Assembly (NCBI RefSeq): GCF_040784935.1
Contig: NZ_CP160680.1
Coordinates: forward strand, 7,359,802-7,423,801
DNA from: Lewinella sp. LCG006
GTDB lineage: Bacteria; Bacteroidota; Bacteroidia; Chitinophagales; Saprospiraceae
Reading direction: 5' to 3'
DNA: 64,000 nucleotides
The first letter of the stretch is position 1; every line of letters starts with the position of its first letter. A program made the translations under genes and the position numbers. Under the pieces are notes generated by a model. The model ran no database searches. It was not told where the DNA came from and worked only from the letters and a program-made list of their open reading frames with translations. Shown here piece after piece: positions 34,531-43,800 of the stretch.

Positions 34531-35802
34531 CTAAAGGAGACTTATCAACCTCTGATCAGCTACGTTAAGAGAACGCTTCAAGAAGTCTTCTTTTATTTTT
34601 TGTACCTCTCGCCGGAATAAAAGTCGTTCGCTCGCAGAAAGCCTTGTGCTTGCTTGTATTTGCCTTAGCGAATAAATGATTTTTCTAGTTACTAGTACAT
34701 CCCCCGTGCAGTAAGTTCTTAATGGACTAAAAAGACTGAAAAGTATTTCCTCTAAGGGGCGAGCGGTCAACCAGATGAGTGCACTTCCATTTCCATCCAC
34801 TGCACAATTGTTGGGGCAATGCTGTAAGAAGGTATCTAGCAAACTCGTCAAAAAATCTACGGCACTGATGGCGGTAGCAGGATCATTGATCCCTGGACTC
34901 ATGGCCTTCACTGCTATTTCAACAACTTGCTTCATCCCATGCAGGCGATCCGATTGCAGGTCTTCCTGCTCCGTGATTAGCAGGCAACTGAGTAACTCTT
35001 CCTCAACCTCTTCGTCAACCCCTTTTGATAGTTGTATGACCTCCTGACCACGGATTACAAACTTGCCAGCATAAGGCAATACCTTCACCTGCAACTCTTG
35101 CGCTTCACACAAAGCCAATAAATCCTTCATTTCAATCTGTAAGAGATAGCCCGATCTATCGCTGCTTAGTGGTTGCCAGTCTTGGGTGCCCTCTGGTAAT
35201 TCCTCGTTCCTCAGGAATTTATAGCTACTTTTCTCGCTTAGTTTTTTTTGCGTACTTATATGTAAGTCATTAAGAATCGTGTCTATCCGCACTGCGTTTG
35301 AGATCGTCGTGATAAAAGAGATGAATAGAATTAGTCCAACGATCCCAAATATGATGGCTAACAACACGGAAATAATTGGCACTGATTGTTCTAAATCAGA
35401 AGGTCCAATTCTGGCCAAAACTGTCAGGTTGTAAATAATTGCTCCGAGGTAAAAGCCTAAAATAAACTGGTGCTGCCGTTTAGAAATCAATCCTGGTAAT
35501 AATCGGGGAGAGAACTGCGCTGAAGCTTGATTGAGCACTACCATCACCATAGAGAAACTGAAAACAACCAAAGAAATCAGCCCCCCCGTAAGCGTACTGA
35601 TGATAGAACGGGCAGTATCCACCGAAGCAAGTGCCAAAAAAGTCAATTTTTCGTCGAGTTGCTGAATAAATTCCGAAGAACGAAGGGCTATAATTCCCAA
35701 ACTGAGCAAGAGAAAACCCAAAGCCAGAAGAAGCGGTAAAAACCAGATTTTGCGGGGAACAGCTTTAATTCTTTGCTTTAGCTGACGCAGGATATTTTTC
35801 AT
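34531..35802 (-). CDS. DUF2254 family membrane protein
   Basis: 423 residues from the ATG giving MKNILRQLKQRIK. The upstream in-frame ATG adds an aromatic leader and lies close to the opposite-strand promoter. Four membrane helices fall in the first ~190 residues (IWFLPLLLALGFLLLSLGII, LISLVVFSFSMVMVVLNQ, FILGFYLGAIIYNLTVL, ISVLLAIIFGIVGLILFISF), with the family block ASAQFSPRLLPG. The soluble C-terminal half contains KAMSPGINDPATAISAVD. Function unknown. It is divergent from the 35939 gene. Confidence 0.85.
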   Translation of the reverse strand: MKNILRQLKQRIKAVPRKIWFLPLLLALGFLLLSLGIIALRSSEFIQQLDEKLTFLALASVDTARSIISTLTGGLISLVVFSFSMVMVVLNQASAQFSPRLLPGLISKRQHQFILGFYLGAIIYNLTVLARIGPSDLEQSVPIISVLLAIIFGIVGLILFISFITTISNAVRIDTILNDLHISTQKKLSEKSSYKFLRNEELPEGTQDWQPLSSDRSGYLLQIEMKDLLALCEAQELQVKVLPYAGKFVIRGQEVIQLSKGVDEEVEEELLSCLLITEQEDLQSDRLHGMKQVVEIAVKAMSPGINDPATAISAVDFLTSLLDTFLQHCPNNCAVDGNGSALIWLTARPLEEILFSLFSPLRTYCTGDVLVTRKIIYSLRQIQASTRLSASERLLFRREVQKIKEDFLKRSLNVADQRLISLL

Positions 35803-35855
35803 TAAACAAAAATTAGTAAGAATTTCTTGGTCAAGCAAGATAAAGTAATAGTACC

Positions 35856-35883
35856 GAACATCTCTTAAAAACATGAGGTTTCA
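35856..35883 (+). promoter_or_regulatory. GAACA-type ECF promoter element
   Basis: GAACA, 14 bases, GAGGTTTCA; 55 bases before the ATG at 35939. Confidence 0.75.
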
Positions 35884-35938
35884 TTATTGAAATATGAGTA
35901 ATAATAAAAGTTACTTAATCATCTAAGTTTTAAAATAA

Positions 35939-36595
35939 ATGACAATGTTTATTCCTTTAATAAAAAATATGCTTTTGCGCTCTTCCTTTTTATTGGTTAC
36001 CCTACTAACCAGTATTGTGCTCTTTGGTCAAAACCCCAACTCCAAAGCATGGACTGCCTTCGAGAAAAACTTCGAAGTTACGAACGTAGGGAATTTGCAC
36101 TTATTTGCACCTACAGCATCCCAGAACAATGCCGACTTCACCTTTTACGGCACCCCTATAGATCGAGGCCTTTACCGGCTTTTTTCGGCCAATTGGCGTG
36201 ATGAACTTCCCCATGATTTCAACACCTATGCGCTTTATAAGATACGTTATGGTGCATCTGATGCCTACTTACTAAGGTTTCAGGGCCCTGGCACACAAAA
36301 CATGATAGGGTTATTCACCAAAGAAGATGACCAATTGGTTTATATTCAGACACTTGCCAGTTATTACTGTAATGACAGTATGTGCTGGCAGATGGACAGC
36401 TGGTTGCAAGATTTTGATGGAGATACCCGTTTAGATATCCTTAAAAAAGCACGTGTGGTACAATTTACGCTCATGGGAGCTCCTATTGATGAATATACAC
36501 AAGTCTTAAAGCAAAACAATGACGGAACCTTCTCTCCCACTGAAAATTTTGCTATTTCATTAGAAGACTATCAATTTGAAACGATTGAGCAATAA
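35939..36595 (+). CDS. Secreted protein of unknown function
   Basis: 218 residues with a signal peptide (MLLRSSFLLVTLLTSIVLFGQ). A second ATG two codons in is also possible. The mature part is globular, with aromatic strands (YALYKIRYGASDAYLLRF, QMDSWLQDFDGDTRLDILKK; the latter resembles a DxDGDxxxD calcium loop). Family not recognised. The YihY gene follows after 25 bases, so they probably share the GAACA-driven transcript. Confidence 0.65.
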   Translation: MTMFIPLIKNMLLRSSFLLVTLLTSIVLFGQNPNSKAWTAFEKNFEVTNVGNLHLFAPTASQNNADFTFYGTPIDRGLYRLFSANWRDELPHDFNTYALYKIRYGASDAYLLRFQGPGTQNMIGLFTKEDDQLVYIQTLASYYCNDSMCWQMDSWLQDFDGDTRLDILKKARVVQFTLMGAPIDEYTQVLKQNNDGTFSPTENFAISLEDYQFETIEQ

Positions 36596-36620
36596 TTTCT
36601 TAATTTCCTAATTCCCATAC

Positions 36621-37496
36621 ATGATTTCACCCATTGCTTTCAATTTTTTGTGGGCCTGTCTTAAGGAGACTTTGTTTCAGTTTGGTGAAAATGCCCTCAT
36701 GTTGCGTTCTGCGGCATTGTCTTATTACACTATTTTTTCGCTACCTCCTTTTTTACTTATTCTCCTTCAGGCAACCTCCTTCTTTTATGACCAAGCAGCT
36801 ATTGAGCAGACAATCTTCCGTCAGCTAAGTGATTATTTTGGTCAACAAAGTGCCGCTCAGTTGTCCGCTACGATTGATAATATTGGTTTGTTTGACCGTG
36901 AAGGTTGGTCATTAATGGTGGGCATTGGGGGAATGCTTTTCACCTCTACCACCATCTTTGTAACGATTCAGGGAACTATGAATATCATCTTCCTTGCTAA
37001 AGAAGCCAGTAAGAAAATGGGATGGTGGCAATACGTAAGAGGTCGATTAATTGGCTTGGCACTTTTGTTATCAATTGCCTTTATTTTGGTAACCACTTTA
37101 ACGCTTAACGCTTTAATTACGCGGTTTACCGCTTATATCTCTGAATATATTCCCGATTTGTCAACTGCCTTTTTGTATTTTATTTCACTTACGCTTCCTC
37201 TTTTCTTGACTGGCTTGTTCTTCGCCTTTATCTTTAGGTACTTACCTGACCGAAAAATTGATTGGGCTACAGCGCGTTTAGGAGCAACCATAACGACTAT
37301 TCTTTTCTTTATCGGACAGTATGCTATAACCTTTTATATTGGTCTATCTAATACAGGCAATATGTACGAGGCGGCTGGTTCAATAATGGTCATCATGGTA
37401 TGGATTTTTTATGCTTCTGCTATCTTTTACTTTGGTGCCCAGTTTACGGCGGTTTATTATCAGAAAATCCTATCACCAATAAGCCTAAGCGAATAA
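36621..37496 (+). CDS. YihY/BrkB-family inner-membrane protein
   Basis: 291 residues with six hydrophobic segments, among them LSYYTIFSLPPFLLILLQA, IGGMLFTSTTIFVTIQGTM, LALLLSIAFILVTTLTL and IMVIMVWIFYASAIFYFGAQ. The layout and the RSAALSYYTIFSLPP start are those of the YihY family (once called ribonuclease BN). Exact function unknown. It lies downstream of the secreted protein in one operon and is followed by the AraC gene after 35 bases. Confidence 0.9.
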   Translation: MISPIAFNFLWACLKETLFQFGENALMLRSAALSYYTIFSLPPFLLILLQATSFFYDQAAIEQTIFRQLSDYFGQQSAAQLSATIDNIGLFDREGWSLMVGIGGMLFTSTTIFVTIQGTMNIIFLAKEASKKMGWWQYVRGRLIGLALLLSIAFILVTTLTLNALITRFTAYISEYIPDLSTAFLYFISLTLPLFLTGLFFAFIFRYLPDRKIDWATARLGATITTILFFIGQYAITFYIGLSNTGNMYEAAGSIMVIMVWIFYASAIFYFGAQFTAVYYQKILSPISLSE

Positions 37497-37531
37497 GTTC
37501 GACAGCTACTTTAACTAACAACTATCTGATT

Positions 37532-38572
37532 ATGCAATTCACCACTGCACTCAGGAATGCTGAAGTCCTTATCAAGGAATTGGGGGATAAATTTCGTTCT
37601 ACCATTGATGTAGATTGTCAAAGAAGTAGTATCCAAATACCTCGTAGGCTAGGTAAGGGAGAGATGATCACTTACAAAATAAGCGATGGTATGGATGCCT
37701 TTTTGCTTAATGGTAAACTGAAGAGCGACTGGACGATTAATTTTGCCAGAGGGAGCTCAGCGCCAGTTATTTTTTATACGCTGGCAAACGGTATATTTCA
37801 GCGCTCCCGCAAAGGAAAATACCAGGAAGATTTCATGCTGGAGCCCCTCCAAAGCACCATCTGTGCCCAGCCTGCCAGAACGACTACGCAGTGGGTATTT
37901 GGTAAAGACCAAGAAGTTGCTTTTCTGGCGATTCTTCTTCATAAAAAGGCTTTCTTTTCTAAAGTCGATTGTGCCACCCTTGAGATACCAGAAGATTTGC
38001 TAGCGACGATGAAAGATATTGCTGGCAAAAAAAACTTCCTCTTCCAGGATATTTTTCATCTGCCTATTGTCCAGGCTTTAAACGACATTTTCCAGCAAGA
38101 AGATATTGGTTTGCTCAATAGCACCTTTGCTACAGCCAAGCTCTACGAAATTCTTTTCCTACAGCTTCAACAATACCAACAAAATAGGGAACAACCTCAA
38201 AAGTCAATCGTCAAGCCGGACAATGGCTTGGTTCGTATCCGGGATGCAGGGAATATTCTAGTTAGTCGCTTACAAAACCCTCCCACTATTCCAGAATTGG
38301 CAAAAATGGCAGGTATTAATCAACAAACCCTAAAGAAAGGTTTCAAACAGCTTTTCGGGGAAACAATTAATGTTTATCTCAACGCCAAGCGATTAGAGCA
38401 AGCCGAAATACTCATAAAAAACGGTGGACTAAAACTACAAGATATCGCACTGGAAGTGGGCTACAACCATCCCAGTTATTTTTCAAAAAAATTCAAGGAA
38501 AAATATGGTGTTACACCTCGGTACTACGCCAACCAAGTGCAGGAAACGATGGCCATGGAAACGATGAGTTGA
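37532..38572 (+). CDS. AraC-family transcriptional regulator
   Basis: 346 residues from the ATG giving MQFTTALRNAEVLI; the longer frame overlaps the YihY gene. The N-terminal domain (about 1-230) binds an unknown signal. The C-terminal ~100 residues are the double helix-turn-helix: PPTIPELAKMAGINQQTLKKGFKQLFGE, then LQDIALEVGYNHPSYFSKKFKEKYGVTPRYY. It may be read through from the YihY operon. No autoregulatory site is evident. Confidence 0.9.
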   Translation: MQFTTALRNAEVLIKELGDKFRSTIDVDCQRSSIQIPRRLGKGEMITYKISDGMDAFLLNGKLKSDWTINFARGSSAPVIFYTLANGIFQRSRKGKYQEDFMLEPLQSTICAQPARTTTQWVFGKDQEVAFLAILLHKKAFFSKVDCATLEIPEDLLATMKDIAGKKNFLFQDIFHLPIVQALNDIFQQEDIGLLNSTFATAKLYEILFLQLQQYQQNREQPQKSIVKPDNGLVRIRDAGNILVSRLQNPPTIPELAKMAGINQQTLKKGFKQLFGETINVYLNAKRLEQAEILIKNGGLKLQDIALEVGYNHPSYFSKKFKEKYGVTPRYYANQVQETMAMETMS

Positions 38573-38593
38573 CTCCGAAGAAATAAACCCTAA

Positions 38594-38926
38594 TTAATTG
38601 TCGGGATAAATATGACTTTCTATTAAAATGCGAAGTTTCTTTTTAGACATAGTTCCAATAATCGTGTCTAAGACCTCGCCATTCTTCATTAGAATCATCG
38701 TTGGAACCTGGCTGATCCCAAACGCTTGAGCAATTTTTTCTTGCTCTTCAACATCGACGAAAATTTTTTCTACGTCTGAAAACTCATCAATGATAGCCCT
38801 AAGATAAGTTTTAAGAATATGCGTTGATCCGGACCACAAAGAAGAGAAAACCACAATGATCAATTGATGCTTGCTCTTCTCTAACCATGAATTGATTATT
38901 TCTTTTTCTGGATTATCTGTAGACAA
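38594..38926 (-). CDS. Thioredoxin-fold protein without active-site cysteines
   Basis: 110 residues of thioredoxin pattern: IIVVFSSLWSGSTHILKTYL, IFVDVEEQEKIAQAFGISQVPTMILMKNGEVLDTIIG. The place of the WCGPC motif is taken by WSGST and the chain has no cysteine, so it cannot act as a dithiol redox protein. The cis-proline (VPTM) is kept. It is perhaps a chaperone-like or binding member of the fold. It converges with the AraC gene. A weak GAACT element lies about 85 bases upstream. Confidence 0.8.
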   Translation of the reverse strand: MSTDNPEKEIINSWLEKSKHQLIIVVFSSLWSGSTHILKTYLRAIIDEFSDVEKIFVDVEEQEKIAQAFGISQVPTMILMKNGEVLDTIIGTMSKKKLRILIESHIYPDN

Positions 38927-39009
38927 AACAAGTGGGGCTTTTGCAAATAAAAAAACTTAGTTAATAAATTTTGACTCAGATGCTGGTATTGAGGATTCTA
39001 TCTGTCATC

Positions 39010-39036
39010 ATTAACCATAATATAAGCTAAGAGTTC
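39010..39036 (-). promoter_or_regulatory. Weak GAACA-like element
   Basis: Minus strand: GAACT, 13 bases, ATGGTTAAT. Two departures from the motif plus short spacing; listed as doubtful. Confidence 0.25.
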
Positions 39037-39083
39037 GATTTCTACCAAAATCATTACAAAGAATTTTTCAAAGCACAGTTTAT

Positions 39084-39515
39084 TCAAAAAGATACCGGTG
39101 TTAATGGAGCCGTTTCTTTTGTCGTTGGTGTTGAAACAGGAGCTACTGGGTTTTCCGTCTGGTCATTCTGCCACAACTCCCATAAACGTAGTAATACAGG
39201 AATCAAAGCCCCCCATCTTTCATGGCTGGGTCGCTGAAAAGCTTGAAAACCTTCTTGAAAAGTAGCAAAAAAGGCATTCTCATCTGTAGCGGCAGTTGTT
39301 GTCCGGGGCGCACTATTCTTCACAAAGTGTTGGATTCCCGCAGTAATTGCCACTGGAAGGAGTACTTTCCAACTCCCCAACAGACGCACCTTACTGCTAT
39401 CAATTGTCCCTTGAACTTTTAGATGCAAAAGCTCCTGTGCAACATTGGCTTCTTGTTGTAATCGAAGCCTTTCCTGCCTTAATTTTTGAATACTGTCTAT
39501 TTTATGAAGTTCCAT
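39084..39515 (-). CDS. Small hypothetical protein in holin-like operon
   Basis: 143 residues. The N-terminal half is a basic helix (IQKLRQERLRLQQEANVAQEL), then one weak hydrophobic segment (WKVLLPVAITAGIQHFV) and a Pro/Thr-rich tail. Family not recognised. It starts about 20 bases after the holin-like gene ends and probably shares its transcript. Confidence 0.6.
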   Translation of the reverse strand: MELHKIDSIQKLRQERLRLQQEANVAQELLHLKVQGTIDSSKVRLLGSWKVLLPVAITAGIQHFVKNSAPRTTTAATDENAFFATFQEGFQAFQRPSHERWGALIPVLLRLWELWQNDQTENPVAPVSTPTTKETAPLTPVSF

Positions 39516-39535
39516 ATTGGTGTGATAAGTTTAAT

Positions 39536-39907
39536 TTATTTCGGTGCACTTTCCTTAAAAATGTCACTGATCACCATTCCCAAGATAGGGTTGGTGAAAA
39601 ATTGTTGCCTTCCTAAGTACAGTACTACTCCCAGCAAAAAGTAAAATCCACTCAGCAAAAAGAAACTTTCAGCAAAAGAAAAACCGAAAGACGCTACTAG
39701 CAAGCATCCCAAGGCAACACTTAGCACACACAAAAAGACAGGCAAAAGCGCAAGCAGGATAAACCCCGTTGCTAAAGAAGCGGTCGTTTTAGCAAGCTTT
39801 TCAGCAGCATCTAGTTTTGCCATTTGAATTTTCCGCTCCGCTAACACCTCTAGGTAACCTATTGCTTCCCCTATGTCTTCGGTAAAGTCAGTTTTTGTTG
39901 ATCGCAT
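39536..39907 (-). CDS. Phage-holin-superfamily (YqjE-like) membrane protein
   Basis: 123 residues. A cytoplasmic helix (EDIGEAIGYLEVLAERKIQMAKLDAAEKLAKT) is followed by two membrane hairpin segments (ASLATGFILLALLPVFLCVLS broken by short turns, and SFFLLSGFYFLLGVVLYL). This is the layout of the small holin-superfamily III/YqjE proteins common in stress operons beside CsbD and YtxH. A GAACA-N14-GAGGTTTAA element precedes it, divergent from the CsbD element. Confidence 0.75.
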   Translation of the reverse strand: MRSTKTDFTEDIGEAIGYLEVLAERKIQMAKLDAAEKLAKTTASLATGFILLALLPVFLCVLSVALGCLLVASFGFSFAESFFLLSGFYFLLGVVLYLGRQQFFTNPILGMVISDIFKESAPK

Positions 39908-39938
39908 CGTTTTTTCAATTTTTCTTTTGCTCTATCCC

Positions 39939-39966
39939 TTAAACCTCCTTTAATAGCTATGTGTTC
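39939..39966 (-). promoter_or_regulatory. GAACA-type element, near match
   Basis: Minus strand: GAACA, 14 bases, GAGGTTTAA (A for C near the end). It forms a back-to-back pair with the CsbD element. Confidence 0.6.
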
Positions 39967-40021
39967 GTTACCATCTTCAGTATATAAAACGAATGGATTT
40001 AATCTTTTCTACCCCATCACC

Positions 40022-40049
40022 GAACATACACTGCTCCACCTCAGTTTCA
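40022..40049 (+). promoter_or_regulatory. GAACA-type ECF promoter element
   Basis: GAACA, 14 bases, TCAGTTTCA; 24 bases before the CsbD start. Confidence 0.75.
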
Positions 40050-40073
40050 AGAGTGAATCAAAAACAATTAATT

Positions 40074-40271
40074 ATGAGCGCATTTAGTGATCAAGTAAAA
40101 GGAAATTGGAATCAAATTAAAGGTCAGCTTAAGCAGGAATATGGCCAACTCACCGACAACGACCTCGCTTTTGAAGAAGGCAAGGAAGATGAATTGGTAG
40201 GTCGTCTGCAAGAGAAACTTGGTAAGACAAAAGCTGAGGTCAAAGACATGATCGATAAGATCGGAGGATAA
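40074..40271 (+). CDS. CsbD-family stress protein
   Basis: 65 residues from the ATG giving MSAFSDQVKGNWNQIKGQLK; the longer frame runs through the promoter. The motif VKGNWNQIKGQLKQEYGQLTDNDL is the CsbD signature, and GRLQEKLGKTKAEVKDMID completes the family. CsbD belongs to the sigma-B regulon in Bacillus subtilis; its molecular role is unknown. Here the ECF-type element directly upstream suggests similar stress control by another sigma factor. Confidence 0.94.
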   Translation: MSAFSDQVKGNWNQIKGQLKQEYGQLTDNDLAFEEGKEDELVGRLQEKLGKTKAEVKDMIDKIGG

Positions 40272-40320
40272 TATATCCTTAATGAAAAACCAAATTACAT
40301 TACCCAAAACCACCTTGCTT

Positions 40321-40752
40321 ATGAAAACGAAATCAATTTTGTATCCCGCCCTTGTCTTACTCCTTTCTTTCGGAATGTTTTTCAGTTGTGACAACAACAC
40401 TACGACGGAGGACAAGATGGAAGAAGCAGCTGATGACCTCGATGATGCTGGCAATGAAATTGCTGATGCCTTCCGCACGGAAAGCCAGGAATTGAAAGCA
40501 GATTTAAAAAACATGCGTGCTGCTATCGACGAACGCATCAAGAAGCTCAACGACAACATGGCTGATGCCTCAGCAGAAGCTAAAGCAGATATGGCCGATG
40601 AGGTTGAGCGCCTTGAATCATGGGGCCAAGATATTGATAACCGTATGAATAAAATCGGAGATTCAGTATCCGACGGCTGGCAAGAATTCAAAGCCGATAC
40701 TCGTCAAGCACTTGATAAAATCGACAAGCAGATGGCTGAGATTATTGAATAG
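40321..40752 (+). CDS. Coiled-coil lipoprotein
   Basis: 143 residues from the ATG giving MKTKSILYPALVLLLSFGM; an in-frame ATG at 40282 would place 13 polar residues before the signal. The lipobox ends FFSC, with C23 as lipid site. The mature chain is acidic helix throughout (EEAADDLDDAGNEIADAF, MRAAIDERIKKLNDNMADA, DKIDKQMAEIIE). It follows CsbD by about 50 bases and probably shares its promoter. Likely a periplasm-facing structural or stress lipoprotein; family not certain. Confidence 0.75.
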   Translation: MKTKSILYPALVLLLSFGMFFSCDNNTTTEDKMEEAADDLDDAGNEIADAFRTESQELKADLKNMRAAIDERIKKLNDNMADASAEAKADMADEVERLESWGQDIDNRMNKIGDSVSDGWQEFKADTRQALDKIDKQMAEIIE

Positions 40753-40801
40753 ACTTGTAGCCTACAAACGCTATAACACTGCAACGAACACCTTAAAATG
40801 A

Positions 40802-40840
40802 AGAAAGGGTCAGATTTAAAACATCTGGCCCTTTCTCTAT
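40802..40840. terminator. Bidirectional terminator between convergent genes
   Basis: 14-bp stem with one G-U position (40802-40815, 40823-40836), 7-base loop. Confidence 0.8.
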
Positions 40841-40850
40841 TTCCTACTTA

Positions 40851-43800
40851 CTATAAAAGGTACTCCTTTTTCTCAATCCCAAATTTTCGAATCTTAGACA
40901 TCAGTGTTCGATCATTTAAGCCTAAGAGCCTTCCTGCTCCTGCAGGGCCAGTAATACGCCCTTCCGTACGCTTGAGTGCATCAATGATGTAATTGCGCTG
41001 CATTTCATCAAAAGTTGGGAAAGCAGTGTCAAAAAGATCGCTGCCTTGCTGGTTATCCAAGGGAATACGGAGGGTTTCTCCCTGGCATAAGACGACGGCC
41101 CTTTCGATAATATTTTCTAACTCACGGACATTACCGGGAAAGCGATATTCTTGCAAACTATTGAGGTCTGCTACGTTGATCTTGACGATTTTCTTCCCTA
41201 AACGGGTAGCAAAACGCCGGACAAAATATTCTGTCAATACTTTGATATCCTCTGGGCGTTCCCGCAGGGGAATATTTACAATAGGAAATACATTAAGACG
41301 GTAGTATAGATCGGCACGAAAGCGCCCCTCCTTGACCATCTCCTCCAACGATCTATTTGTTGCTGCAATCAGCCGTACATCCACTTTTATCGTTTCAGTC
41401 CCCCCTACTCTTTCAAACTCCCCTTCCTGCAAAACCCTCAACAATTTTGCCTGTAGCGCAAGCGGGAGTTCTCCCACCTCATCAAGAAAAATAGTGCCTT
41501 TATTTGCTAGTTCAAAGCGTCCTTTCTTACGGGTATGTGCTCCGGTAAAAGCCCCTTGTTCATGGCCAAACAGCTCGCTTTCGATGAGGTTTTCTGGCAA
41601 TGCCGCACAATTCACTTTAATGAGCGGATAATCCTCTCGCTCACTCAACTCGTGTACCGCACGCGCAAGCAGTTCTTTTCCCGTACCCGTCTCACCTAAA
41701 ATCAAGACTGTCGTATCAGCATCAGCCACTTGGCTAACTTGTTGTAATACTTTCTGGTAACGAGGACTCACGGTAACGATATTATCTACACGGTAATCCG
41801 CGCTGACCTCTTCCCGCAACATGATATTCTCTTCCTGTAAGCGTGCACTCAACTCTTCAATCCGGCGCTGAGCCTTTTCAATTTCTTTACGGCGTAAGTA
41901 GCGTTCGGTGAAATTCCTCCCAATAATTACAAAGTAGCGATTACCTGCCTGGTAGATTTCACTAAACGTGAGTTCCAAATAAACGGTATGACCATCTTTT
42001 GAAGGCATACTGTACTCGATCGAAGTTCCTGGAACGATTTTAGACAACTTCAACTGAGGGAAAACACGGTGTAGTTGTTGCTCCAACCAATCTTCTTTTT
42101 GGCCACCGATGTAATCGACCATTGCCTGATTAAGGTATTCTACCTCACCCGTCTCTTTCAACCATACCACTACTTCAGCTGCCGCTTCTAAAGCCCCATA
42201 GGAAAGTTTGAGCGCTAAATCACGTTTCTTTTTCTTGCTTAAATCTCGAAAGTAGATGCACTTATACTCTTCCCCGTTGTAGTTGATGTAATTAAAGTTG
42301 GCGTCTAGTACCATTTCCTCGCCCTCCTTATTCAACAAAACGACTTCTTTGCGAATTTCACCGCATTCACGCAGCTCATCCCAAATATCTCCTTGCCGGA
42401 ACGACTCCACGGTAAACAAGCTTTGGATGCTATTTCCATTGACTTCTTCAGCGAGATATCCGGTCTTCTTTAAAAACTGCTCATTCGAATATTGGATAAC
42501 ACCATCGGGCCTCGACCACAGAATCATCTCTCGGGTGCTATCCAGGGTAAATTCCAGCAAATCCCGGCGACGGCGACGGACTTTAGCCATTGTTATATCA
42601 CGGCAAAAACTACAGGCAATTTCTTCTCCAGCAAAATTCAGATAATTGACACTTACAGCAGTTTCGATAAGCTCGCCGTTTTTGTTGGTAAGCACAAAAA
42701 CTTCCTGAAAGTTATTTTCCTTACGCAATCTTTCCCAAAATAGCCGCTTTGCCTCTTCATCAAAGTAAGGAGCAATATCCGTAACTTCCATCGTCTGAAA
42801 GTCTTCTTGCTCATATTCTAGCCTCTGCGCTGCTTTGTTATTCACGTAGCGAAAAGTACCATCCGGACGCGTCCAGAAAATCAGATCGGGAGCATTGTCG
42901 GTACTGAACTGAGTGAGTTCTAAAAGCTCATTACGCTCCTTAAAATGCGTGATGTCTCTAAGATAAACGCACATCAGTTCCTCATCATCCTGCTTGACAA
43001 AATTCGTATTATAGCTCGCTATGATTTCGTTACCTTTTTTCGAAACCACTTTAAACTCTCCTGTGGCAAATTTTTCGTTGCGCTGACTATCCCAAAACTG
43101 TTGAAAAGCTTCCGCTGTATTACCTACAACAAAATCATCTATTGTTAAATTACGAAGATCATTCCTGGTAAAATCCAAACGGTCAAGAAAAGACTGATTA
43201 GCGTAAACTACCCGTCCATCTTCACGGAGCCAATAAATCAAATCCCGTGCGTGATCCAGCGCAAACTGTGCCAGCTTGTTCCCTTCCAACTCCTGTTGAT
43301 TTGAAAACGGAGGGTTGAGGGTGCCTACCATTTGTACCGTATGCAAGGCATTGGACAAACTGATCCCACTAACCGCTAAACGCGCATATTTGAAACCCTC
43401 TTTCAACAAGATTTCCTCTTCAAAAGGGCTCCCTTCCCTTAGTGCTGACTTAAATTTCTCTTTAAGTTTAGACCAACTCCCAGGAATCAGACATTCCGTC
43501 ATTCTTTGTTCAAAATCCTCATCGTTTAATACCAACTCTTCCTCACTTTCCCCCCATTCAAAAAAAGACATCAGCAAAGGAGAAATATGCCACTGCTTAC
43601 GCAGTGAATCGTAACGCCAGTGAGCCGTATTGGTTCTAATACTAAGTACTGAAAGCAGTGCCTCTTTTCCTGTTCGTTCAATTTTATCAGTGATCAACAC
43701 CAGTGCCAAATTATCGTCAAAAGGCACCATAGTAACCTCTACTGGTCGGAGAAGCGCACCACTCATGGCCAAGTCTGTGGAATAGCGTAAAAAGCCAGCT

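Noticed and set aside
40068-40691. 207-codon minus-strand frame
   Set aside because: Antisense to CsbD and the coiled-coil lipoprotein, both well supported; serine-rich translation typical of a shadow frame.
40772-40800. CGAACA at about 40775 as a promoter
   Set aside because: No GTTnCA at the right distance; it lies just before a terminator between convergent genes.
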